Shown: piece after piece, positions 37,496 to 46,385 of the stretch
Layout: every line of letters starts with the position of its first letter
Numbering within the stretch: position 1 is the first letter of the stretch
From: Trichomonas vaginalis G3
Taxonomy: Eukaryota > Parabasalia > Trichomonadida > Trichomonadidae
Assembly: GCF_026262505.1 (NCBI RefSeq)
Contig: NC_067203.1
Location: 2,666,001 to 2,730,000, forward strand
Length of the DNA stretch: 64,000 nucleotides
Direction: 5' to 3'
Program-made: the position numbers and the translations under genes
Notes under the pieces: model-generated
What the model saw: only the letters and a program-made list of their open reading frames with translations
What the model was told of the DNA's origin: nothing
Database searches by the model: none

Positions 37496-37800
37496 TTGAG
37501 AGGCTTTCGTTCGAGTTCTGATGCAGATCCCAACGCGAGCGAGAGTCTCTCAAGCAAGCTTCTAATTCGTAGCTAGAGTTTCACTCTTATGAACTGGCAG
37601 CCAATTTGAGAGAATTTCGCTCGAGATCTAATGAAAAATCAGAACTCGGCCAAAAATTGCCCAAACAGGCTTGTAATTCGTAGCTATAGTATTGATCGTA
37701 TGGATGTGTTGCCAATATTCGAGACTTTCGCTCGATGTCTGATATTGCAGCAGACATCGAGCGAAAGTCACTCAAAACAGCTTAGACATGTCTATTTTGA
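37496..37800. repeat. Three imperfect ~113-bp repeats, each an inverted repeat
   Basis: Units begin near 37496, 37609 and 37720 with TTGAGAG or TTCGAG, TTTCG(T/C)TCGA and a TCT(G/A)AT. Units 1 and 2 also share TAATTCGTAGCTA. Each folds on itself: unit 1 arms match about 15 of 20, unit 2 is weaker. Unit 3 (37723-37741 with 37751-37769) is a perfect 19-bp stem with a 9-base loop. Confidence 0.75.
37723..37769. repeat. Perfect 19-bp stem hairpin
   Basis: GACTTTCGCTCGATGTCTG is followed after 9 bases by its exact reverse complement. Confidence 0.95.
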
Positions 37801-39148
37801 CGGCATTAAATGATTTCATAGGAAATGTCTCAGTTGTTAATTAAGTTCACGTGAGCTTTTATGAATGAAAATAAGTAAAAAAAAAGAATTTTCTCAAAAA
37901 AAAATTGTGTACGCATTGAAATTTTTATCTATAAATTTAGATATGTCATCAATAATATAATATAATTTTAAATTCGTGGAGTACACTTGGGATAATTGAA
38001 TATGGGCTACCCCATCCCAACCTCTCAAACTTCCTCTGAATTTGGACAAGGTATCCCAATCCCAAAGACCTATCTGAATAAAATGAAATAAGTATATTAT
38101 ATATATTATTTATTTGCTAATAATGAGCATAAATCGCTAAAATTATGAAGAAATTAAAAATTAAAAATTAAAATTAGAAAAAAATGTTGATTTAATGAGA
38201 GAATATTGTATAAAAATAGAATTATTAGCTAAAATACGTATTAATTTTATGATATTTCAATCACATTAACGAAAATCATGGGCGGAAAAAAATAAAATTC
38301 CAAAAAAAATTGAATTGGGGAAACGATAGGGGACGGGATATGAGAAACCCCATATGTTTGGGAATTTTTCGCATCACTACATAATATAATTCGAAATGAG
38401 GCTGAGTAAAAATCATTAAGGCAATAGACCTATTTGTAAATAAAGTTCAATTTGAAAAACATTATAATTTCCAAATAACAATTCATTTAGAAACTATAAA
38501 TGAAAATTGTAAATATATCTAAGGATCCAGTCTGGGAAGACCTAAAAATCGAAATGATGGAGTGGAATTTTGATATAACTCATTAAGTGAAAATTATGAG
38601 ATATTATAATTGGGAAATAATATATAATATTTTTCACATTTTTCCGAGATATTGGGAAACTAGTATATTGGTAGCTCGGATATATGAGTACTATCTATTT
38701 TTGGAGAAAAATCCAAAAGTTAAAGTTATGATTTACTAAAGAGAACAAATGTTACAGAATTAATTAAGCAGCTGAAAATGAGAATCATTTGACTTGGTAA
38801 ACAAGTGCTTATTCGTAAGTTTCTGCAATGTATGTGTGAGGAGAAATTGTGCTTGATTTGGGCAAACGTTTATATGCATTTAGAGTAAATAGTTGAAGAA
38901 TTTGAAGTTCCTAGTATGAGTATATTATGGTTGCATTAGATAAATTGAAAGAATATTTAGTGTATTCTAAGTTTGAACACAAAAGATAAAGTTATAAATA
39001 TTTTTCATTTTACATTACAATCATAACAGTATATGATAAAATATTCGGATAAAAGTGTTTATAGAAACAATCATTCATTGTTGGACATTCCATAAATGAT
39101 TGATCTATCATATTAATGCAACTATATTCCGGACATATAAATGTTTTA

Positions 39149-40210
39149 TCAACAATCGGACAGCCTAAAAATTTTTATATCAGTTCTTGGCAAAGAAGTA
39201 GAGTCAAAAGTGTTTACTCCACAATAGTATATATCAGTTATTTTAGTATCTTCAAAAGCATTTCCAATTATATAAGAAACACTAGGAGGAAGGATGAGTT
39301 CGATAATATTTGTATAGCAGAAACAATAAATATCAATTCTTCTTAGCAGGGGCGGTAAAATTACTGTTTTTAATTTTTCTGAACTATGAAATATTGCATT
39401 ATTAATTGCAGTTACTCTAGTACAACTCAAATCAACATACTCAAGATTTCGACAACCTCTAAATGCATGACTTCCAATTGACCTAAGAGGAAGTTTTATG
39501 GTGATGTTGACAAAAAAAGTACCAGAAAAACCTCTTGCAGAAGTAATATATCTTACTGTTGGAAGTAAATCTACATCGCAATTGATTGGGTATCCATACA
39601 AACTTTTGTAATCTCTACTGTAAAGAACTTTGCTATAAACGCAAAAATATGGGCTTTCTGAAAAAAATTCCTCTAAATATCTACAATTAATAAAAGCTCC
39701 GTCAAAAATCCCTTTACATGATCTCGGTATCGTAATATTTTTAATATGAGACCCGAAAAACATATGTACTGCAATAGCTTCCAAACTATCTGGAAGAAGA
39801 ATATTTTCGATTAATGAATTAGTAAAATGTTGAACATCTCTGAACTGTTTGAGTTTTGTTTGTCTAAAATCAGCGAATAAACACGAACAGGTCATAAACG
39901 CATATTGTCTGACTTCAATCACATTTTTGGGGCAAATAAATTCAGTTATTTTGCATCCTTCAAATGCACGCTCACCAATGTATTGAATTGTATCAGGTAG
40001 CTTGATGCTGGTAATTGGACATTTATAAAATGCATAAGCACCAATTGATACTACATCTTTAGAATCAACTTTCTGTGGAACTTCAAAAGCACCTTCGACG
40101 TTTGATATACAAGGATTCTTTCCATCTCCAATTTGTATATAGTTTGATTCAAAATTGATATAAGTAAATTGTTGACTCAAAGAGTTACGAAATTTAACCT
40201 TAAATCTCAA
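39149..40210 (-). pseudogene. BspA-like leucine-rich-repeat protein, start missing, 3' frameshift
   Basis: The frame carries at least ten ~23-residue TpLRR/BspA-type repeats: IGAYAFYKCPITSIKLPDTIQ, IGERAFEGCKITEFICP, IGSHAFRGCRNLEYVDLS and similar. This family is huge in T. vaginalis and linked to the cell surface. No ATG opens the frame: it begins after TGA with only TTG at 40210 and the first internal Met is far inside. At the 3' end the frame stops at 39149. A neighbouring frame continues with Cys-rich phrases (CPIVDKTFICPEYSC, MECPTMND) to about 39000, which suggests a one-base shift. No signal peptide or TM segment is seen. Probably a degenerate copy. Confidence 0.75.
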
Positions 40211-40336
40211 CGATTTGACACTAATTCAAAAAGTGGAAAACCAATGAACAAAAAGAAAAGTATTCCTAAAAATAGGATTGCAACTTTTTCTCATTTTCAG
40301 TCCTAAGATCTTAGAAGAATAAAAGTGACCAATTAA

Positions 40337-40834
40337 AGATTCTTATTGGGGAAAATTTCCGCTCGAAAAGTGACATTTTCAAGAAAAATTTTGCTTTCAC
40401 CTGAAGAAGTTTGTGATCTTGTCAAAATATTTAGTGAAGGAAACTTTTATCAGAAAATTATGCGAGAAGCATTCGCTAGAGAAGGAATAATCGGTGAAAT
40501 TATTAAAACAATCATTGATGGAGAAGTAGAAACAGTAAATAGTGTCAAAACACCATCAATGATAGTTACCGGAATAAAAGGAGAGCAAATTATCCTATCA
40601 AATGAAAATTTTGAAACAAAATATCAGCACATCGAAGGGAATCGATATAAAACGAAACCAGATAGAATTCTTGCTGTTAAAATTAAATCAAATGTTAATA
40701 ATTTTGAATTTTTAGCTCCTTGGAATGAAAAAATGATCGCTCATCCTGGAGATTATATTGTTTGTCGCAGCTTTAATGATATTTACAGAGTTAAAAAGGA
40801 AATATTTGAAAAAACTTATAAACTATGCAGATAA
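40337..40834 (+). pseudogene. PGDYG-like domain protein lacking an ATG start
   Basis: The open frame from just after a TAA at 40334 codes ~165 residues. The C-terminal part HPGDYIVCRSFNDIYRVKKEIFEKTYKL fits the PGDYG-type domain (P-G-D-Y, then a DIYR and FEKTY ending) known in bacteria and plants, function unclear. Only TTG (40346) precedes the conserved-looking N-terminal part (RKVTFSRKILLSPEEVC); the first ATG encodes residue 39 of the TTG frame (MREAFAREG, 40460). Either that ATG is used, giving ~125 residues, or the original start codon has been lost. Confidence 0.5.
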
Positions 40835-41646
40835 TTTCTGAATCCTTATAGAAGAGCAATAAATAAAATTTCATTCATAAACATATTATTTGAAATTCAA
40901 GTAAACATATTCGGTTAATTTACGATTTATCTTATAAATTGCGATATAATAAAGTAATTTATCAATTTTTATGACTCTCACTCTGATATTTTTATCAAGC
41001 AATATTATATTTATAAAGAGTTTATCAGAAGAAGAACAATTGAGATTTAGTGACCATACTGATGAAGAAGAGGATCCATTAAAAGCAGCATTTTTGAGTT
41101 AATGTAAGATAATAAACCCCTATATTATGAGGAGTATTTATGATTTCGTTTATCTTGAAAGTGCTATTCTGGAGCGTTCCCATAAATAATACTAGCTTTT
41201 TCTTCTCATTTTCTTTTTCAAAAGTTTTTAATTTTCATCATATAAGATGTTATGTTGTAGAGAACTAAAGAAACAGCAGAGTTATTTCTATAATGTGCTG
41301 AAAGCATCCCATAAAGCTTGTAATGAGTTAAATGTTTCAATTTCAGTGCAGTTAAGCTATAGAGAGTCATCATGAGAAAGATTTATCCTATTATCGGATT
41401 GCATGCGTAATTGCTTCTTTTTTTATCATATTAACAAGTTGATTAACCTTGAGACAAATATTGAAATATTTTTTATAAATCATTAAAAAGTTGTTAAGTA
41501 TACTTTCAGCATCTAATTTTCAACTTCAAAACAAGTGATTATAAATTCAATTTCAGTCTGTTATCTCCATTATCATTGAAAACACAACAATTCAAACAAT
41601 TGAGTTAATGATAAAGAATTAAAGATTTTATTAACAATTATATATA
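40835..41646. other. Intergenic, 812 bp, with one possible small ORF
   Basis: ATG 40971 to TAA 41102 encodes 43 residues with a hydrophobic start (MTLTLIFLSSNIIFIKSLS) and an acidic end (DHTDEEEDP). It may be a tiny secreted protein or a remnant. Otherwise nothing recognised. Confidence 0.35.
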
Positions 41647-44418
41647 TCAAACAAACACATCGTAATCATCTCTATGATAGTTATTCTTTTCAGTTGATTT
41701 CATAATTGGATAGAAAGGAACTAACTCTCCACCGCTGTAAATAATCAAGTTATTATAAATTCTCCAGAACTGAGATCTAACTTTTCTTGCAGGATGGAAC
41801 AAACCAGCCAAGCAATGATTGAGAATTAATCCAGGTCCTAATGACAATCTCATTGCATCCATTGCATTCATAAACGCTTCAATGAAATGCATTCCAGACT
41901 CAAAAACATTTGGAATCAAGTGATTCAAGATATGCAACAAACAGTCTTCTTTTCCTTGGCAATATAAACCAACCGTGAAAGAAGTAACTGCATTGCAGCT
42001 TTGTTGTCTGTGGATGTCATCTCTTTCTATCAAACTATACACTAACAAAGGTGTAATTGCATAACAATAATCACTTACTTCCTTTCCGATATCATGGAAT
42101 AAATAACTCAATGCCTTTAAAGCACCATTTTGAACGTTCATGTCGGGTGTTCGATATTCATTCATCAGAGCGGGCAAAACAATGTGAGGACCAACGTTTT
42201 CGGCCAATGCAGATATAGCTATTGTTGTGCACAATCTTATTTGTCTGTCTTGGACTCTTAAATTATTTAGAAGAGCCAAAAGAACATCGAAAGGAGAAAT
42301 CTTTTTGGCGATGTTTGAAAAACAATTAATCGCAGAATCTCTGACTTTTCTCTTATCACTTTTGAGAAGTTCTAAAAGTTCAAAACAGATTCTCATCCAT
42401 TCTCTGTTTTGTCTATCATCATTTGAGCTTTTTTGAAGTAAGTTGTTGATTAAATTCACACAGGAATATGCAACTTCTTCATTTCTGTTCTTTAAAACAG
42501 GAACAAGCTTCGGAATGACATCATCTGGTTTAGTTCGCATTTCTTCAACCTTTAAATACTGACAACATTTGCCACAACCGCTTAAAACAGCTGAAAGCAC
42601 GTTAGGATATTCTTCAATGAACATTTCTTGCGTAACTTCGTAGAAATGGATCAATGGTGGTCGAACATTACATTTGTCAAATGTTTCTGCAAAAAGTGTC
42701 AAAATTTTGGCACCTTTTTCTCTTGTTTTTGCGTTTGGCATATTAATTTTTTGGTTTATTTGGTCTGTGACGTATTCAAGAATTGAGCCGATTCTATCAT
42801 CACTATTTGCCAAGAATTCTTCGATTCCTTTGTAAAAAATAGATTTGATCTTTTCATCATCGACATTATCGTAGCCAAACAAAATATTTTCACAAATTTG
42901 AGTCATGTCAGAATTTGTCAAATTTTTAAGTGACAAATTTCGAATTATATCTCTGAGGCATTGCATTACACAGCATTTGTAGTCATCGGACATAACTTTG
43001 AAGTCACCAAACATAGAGAATATTGTCTCAGAAAGTGAAGATCTTTGCGCAATCATTGTTGTTACTTTTATAATTTTTGTTGTCAATGATTTATTTAATG
43101 TACTCCTCTGATTCCAGTATCCTCTGAAGAAAGGATCGTATAGAGCTCTCAATTCGTCAATTTGAACTGCATCTTTGATAAGAGAATTTTCAAAAAGTGC
43201 CAAGCCGGCAATTTTTTCTTTCAAATCTTGAGATTCGAAAGAATGACCGAGTTTCATGAACAATCGGTGGAAATAGAGTGCGCAGACACTCTGCTCCATT
43301 GTCAGCATCAACGATGACATGGCGTTTAAACAGAATTTGTGCATTTTCGTTTGTAAACCTTGTAAAATTTTTTCTGTTACTTTTTCAAACATTTTTCCAC
43401 CATAAGGAGCAGCAGCATCAGCCATTGCCCTTACGCATTTAATTGCCTGGCGCTGGACAGGTTCTTCTTCATCATCAAGGCATGGGAGAATCATTCCGAT
43501 CAACACAGAGAGGTGGGGCAAAATTCCATTTCGATTTTGGAAACAAATTTGGTCGATTGTTCGAATCGCAGTGTGTTTGCAATACCAGGACTTCTTTGAT
43601 GAGAGCATTGCACGAAGTAATGGGAATATCTGGGGTATTCCAATGCTAGTGGCAGTTGTTGCTAAGATTTGGGATGTAATCGATCTGATATCTTCATCTT
43701 CACTTTCGAGATTGGGACGAAGCGTTTTTAGAATGATAGGCATACCAGCAATCTTGGCAAGATTCGATGTGACTTCACGGCCTTCAGCTCTGGTGACTGG
43801 TTCTTTGTCAATCAACATTGGACCAACAAATTTTAGTAAATCGGGAATGTATTGAAGAATTGAATTGGACAATCGGTACATTAATCTGTCGAGAGTTTTA
43901 ATAAGTGTATGTCTTTCTAATTCTGTTAAAACTGTTGATTGAATTAAAGGAATGAATTTTGAAAAGATAAGCTCTGCTCCTAGAGTGGGAGCATAATTAG
44001 TAAGTAATCGAATACCCATTTTACGTTGGTAAACAGTACCATCCTTGATTTGCATTAATAATTTCATTGCGAAGCGTTCATGTTGCTCATCTGGTGTTAG
44101 TTCTTCGTCAGGGCGAGTATCTGTATATAATTTTTGGAATTCAGCTGGGATCCTTCCGCTATTTGATTCAACTTCTTGTAAAATAACTCTTTCTGATTGC
44201 TGTTTTTGAAAACGCTTTGGAATAGGAACAATTTTATAGCCAACTGATGGCAAAATTAAATCTAAATATTCATCAGTTAAAGGTTCTGTATTTGAAATTA
44301 CAGATGGTCGAGCGGATGGCTGTGAAATAATGATAGTCTTTTGCTCTGCCATTACTTGCTTCTCGGTACTAATTCCATCACTAATTTTATCCCACCCACG
44401 AGGCTGTTTTTCACTCAT
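41647..44418 (-). CDS. SF3B1: Splicing factor 3B subunit 1 (SF3B1/SAP155), HEAT-repeat protein
   Basis: 923 residues from the chosen ATG 44418 (MSEKQPRGWDKISDG); an in-frame ATG 57 bases earlier is possible. The body is about 20 HEAT repeats. Near-identical blocks to SF3B1 include SKKSW..KHTAIRTIDQI, ADAAAPYGG, REWMRICFELLELLKS, PALMNEYRTPDMNVQNG and GLFHPARKVRSQFWRIYNNLI. SF3B1 is the U2 snRNP scaffold that clamps the branch-point adenosine. The N-terminal U2AF65-binding region is much shorter than in human (~85 residues before the conserved part). Its retention fits the small number of introns known in T. vaginalis. Divergent from the gene at 44492, 73 bp apart. Confidence 0.93.
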   Translation of the reverse strand: MSEKQPRGWDKISDGISTEKQVMAEQKTIIISQPSARPSVISNTEPLTDEYLDLILPSVGYKIVPIPKRFQKQQSERVILQEVESNSGRIPAEFQKLYTDTRPDEELTPDEQHERFAMKLLMQIKDGTVYQRKMGIRLLTNYAPTLGAELIFSKFIPLIQSTVLTELERHTLIKTLDRLMYRLSNSILQYIPDLLKFVGPMLIDKEPVTRAEGREVTSNLAKIAGMPIILKTLRPNLESEDEDIRSITSQILATTATSIGIPQIFPLLRAMLSSKKSWYCKHTAIRTIDQICFQNRNGILPHLSVLIGMILPCLDDEEEPVQRQAIKCVRAMADAAAPYGGKMFEKVTEKILQGLQTKMHKFCLNAMSSLMLTMEQSVCALYFHRLFMKLGHSFESQDLKEKIAGLALFENSLIKDAVQIDELRALYDPFFRGYWNQRSTLNKSLTTKIIKVTTMIAQRSSLSETIFSMFGDFKVMSDDYKCCVMQCLRDIIRNLSLKNLTNSDMTQICENILFGYDNVDDEKIKSIFYKGIEEFLANSDDRIGSILEYVTDQINQKINMPNAKTREKGAKILTLFAETFDKCNVRPPLIHFYEVTQEMFIEEYPNVLSAVLSGCGKCCQYLKVEEMRTKPDDVIPKLVPVLKNRNEEVAYSCVNLINNLLQKSSNDDRQNREWMRICFELLELLKSDKRKVRDSAINCFSNIAKKISPFDVLLALLNNLRVQDRQIRLCTTIAISALAENVGPHIVLPALMNEYRTPDMNVQNGALKALSYLFHDIGKEVSDYCYAITPLLVYSLIERDDIHRQQSCNAVTSFTVGLYCQGKEDCLLHILNHLIPNVFESGMHFIEAFMNAMDAMRLSLGPGLILNHCLAGLFHPARKVRSQFWRIYNNLIIYSGGELVPFYPIMKSTEKNNYHRDDYDVFV

Positions 44419-44481
44419 AATAATGGTGCACCCTAAAATTAGTTGGTGAAAAAACCCTTTAATAATAATTTTCATCAACAA

Positions 44482-44486
44482 TCATT
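44482..44486 (+). promoter_or_regulatory. Initiator-like TCATT
   Basis: TCATT with A eight bases before ATG 44492. Confidence 0.5.
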
Positions 44487-44491
44487 AGTCA

Positions 44492-44860
44492 ATGACGAAA
44501 ATTACAAGACGTGCATTACTAGACTTTAAACCAACGCCTATTACAATACATAGATATCAAGAAGGAGCCATTGTTTATGGTATTGAAAAAGATAATAATT
44601 TAATTTTTAATACAGAAGATCAATTGGATGAAGAATCTATTGAGAACTACTGGTACAATGTAGAAGTTATAAAATTACGTGACCAACTTCCATTTTCAGA
44701 AGGCGAATTAATCAAATTTATGAAATCATCAGATAGCATTAATCTTATTTTAAGAACAGATAACTACGAACTTCCATTTCTAGTAATATCCAACGATGTT
44801 GCTTACAATAAAATTAAACAAAAATACATCGACTTTCTAGTCTCCCAAATGCAACAATAG
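44492..44860 (+). CDS. Hypothetical protein, 122 aa
   Basis: ATG 44492 follows an initiator-like TCATT by eight bases, which supports expression. The product is soluble with mixed alpha/beta character and ends in FLVSQMQQ. No signal peptide, membrane segment or known motif is seen. Not recognised. Confidence 0.6.
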   Translation: MTKITRRALLDFKPTPITIHRYQEGAIVYGIEKDNNLIFNTEDQLDEESIENYWYNVEVIKLRDQLPFSEGELIKFMKSSDSINLILRTDNYELPFLVISNDVAYNKIKQKYIDFLVSQMQQ

Positions 44861-45425
44861 ATATTTTGCCAGTATGTTTTTGGCTGGTTTTCAACCACTT
44901 ATAAATTTACTGATTGGATATAAAAAAATGATAAAATTCGATTTGATTTATGCTGCTACAAATGGAATTTTTCAACCAGTTCTTAAATGCTAGTCAGTTA
45001 GAACGAGAATTGCGATTATTATCCAAAAAAAATATAAGATTTATTTTTTGTCTCAGAATCATTTTACTTGGCAATATATCTCCTTTTGGGAGTATATTTA
45101 CAGATTATTGGCATCTGAAGTTCAATAGTAACATTAATTTATTTATTAACATTCATAATGAATATTTCGAAAAACTTCAGAGAGTTTGAATAAACTCATA
45201 TCATATAATTAATATATATATATTTCCGAAGGTGGCATGCTTGCCCGAAGGGCAAGCGTAGCCACCTGAGCCCCGAAATTAAATTTGGTCAAATATGATT
45301 TTTTGGCATAAAAGAATGTTGTAAATATATATTTTTGACACTATAGATAACCGAACTTTATTCAACTCAATCGGACAAAATATTAAAATAACATGATATG
45401 CTTGTTACGTTGTTAATACTAATCT
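44861..45425. other. Intergenic with a strong GC-rich hairpin
   Basis: Contains the hairpin at 45231-45266. A 79-codon frame at 44950-45189 has ATG but no recognisable feature and an AT-driven composition, so I do not call it a gene. Confidence 0.5.
45231..45266. repeat. GC-rich hairpin GGTGGC..GCTTGCCC-gaa-GGGCAAGC..GCCACC
   Basis: Two stacked perfect stems of 6 and 8 bp are separated by small internal loops (AT, GTA) with a 3-base GAA tip. It is strongly unlike the AT-rich neighbourhood. The design (GC-rich stem, three-base GAA/TTC tip, adjoining GCCCC/GGGGC) resembles the hairpin inside the Maverick inverted repeat. Confidence 0.8.
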
Positions 45426-45908
45426 TTACATAAATGTTGTTGTAAGTGTGAGAATAGATATGAAGATTACTATTAAAAAGAATCCGAGTGTCTGTAATTT
45501 GGAAAAGAAACTATTCAGTGATTCAGCAAGAGATTTGGAAGTCATTTGAAGCACTGAATCCATTTTAGATATGTTTCCATAATAATCTCGTTCAGCTTCT
45601 GTACATTTTATGGTATCTAGACGAATTTTTACCATGTTCGTTTTATTGAAGCAATCATACATGTCAATAATTTTATTGTATTGGTCGGTTATTTCTCGCT
45701 TATATCTCCATCGTTTGATAATTTGAGAAAATAACGAAATAATGAATGAATATATGTAAAATAAAAGAATAACTAATATGATAATCGAAATGAGTAAACG
45801 GATAATGATAAATGGTGTTAGATTAACCTTCTTATTGCCAATCATTAAAGAAGGAGAAACTCTTGGTGCAATTTGTTTGGAATTTTTTGGAGGAGTCATA
45901 ATTCTCAT
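45426..45908 (-). CDS. Two-TM membrane protein, 160 aa
   Basis: I chose ATG 45908 (MRIMTPPKNSKQ); the open frame extends 40 codons further to a TTG without an ATG. A strong membrane segment lies at about residues 33-58 (FIIIRLLISIIILVILLFYIY), followed by a basic helix, a helical middle and a second C-terminal membrane anchor at about 140-160. A tail-anchored architecture with a preceding helical region could suit a membrane-trafficking or adaptor protein, but no family is recognised. Confidence 0.55.
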   Translation of the reverse strand: MRIMTPPKNSKQIAPRVSPSLMIGNKKVNLTPFIIIRLLISIIILVILLFYIYSFIISLFSQIIKRWRYKREITDQYNKIIDMYDCFNKTNMVKIRLDTIKCTEAERDYYGNISKMDSVLQMTSKSLAESLNSFFSKLQTLGFFLIVIFISILTLTTTFM

Positions 45909-46385
45909 CTCATCTGAGTTTCTACGTGAGCTCGAAGAAGAACTATGACCAGAATCAGCCCTTAAAACAATAGAATTCTCCAATTTGAATTTTTTTTTAT
46001 ATTTACAGGCGTGAATTTTTGCTTCCAAACATTTGATTGAACCTAAAGCTCTGATGATAGGTGTATATGATCAGATGAATGCTGTGAAATTTGGCCATCC
46101 TGAAGACTTAAAGAATGGTCATAAAATGTAATATGATTTTAATATTATCAAGAAAGGAGAAACTTATTTCTATGTGTATAACTTCTAGATCTTAGTAAAA
46201 AACATAGTCAATCATATCTAGTTTTGGTATATTTGTTATTGAAATAAACTTCCCTACAAAGAAGACTCATTTTGTTGTCAGATTTATAATTGAGTCTTAC
46301 TTTTCAAGAATTACTAAATTGGTTTTTTATATTCAATTACTTTTGATTCTGAGTATTTGTAAACTCTTTTCAATTTTTATTTTTA

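Larger units (their letters stand above)
37136..39148. other. Intergenic region, 2 kb, with hairpin cluster in its first part
   Basis: No convincing gene. 37300-37800 holds the hairpins described separately. About 37980-38080 and 38320-38390 contain C/G-run phrases (CTACCCCATCCCAACC; GGGACGGGATATGAGAAACCCC) unlike the AT-rich surroundings, possibly ends of a decayed miniature transposon. The remainder is plain AT-rich DNA. Confidence 0.5.

Noticed and set aside
37723..37769. Perfect hairpin as a factor-independent transcription terminator
   Set aside because: No U-tract follows and the organism is a eukaryote; the surrounding family of hairpins points to another explanation.
45426..46080. 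A spliced upstream exon to supply an ATG for the two-TM protein
   Set aside because: No trichomonad-type 3' splice/branch motif (ACTAACACACAG) is visible in the region; the internal ATG was used instead.
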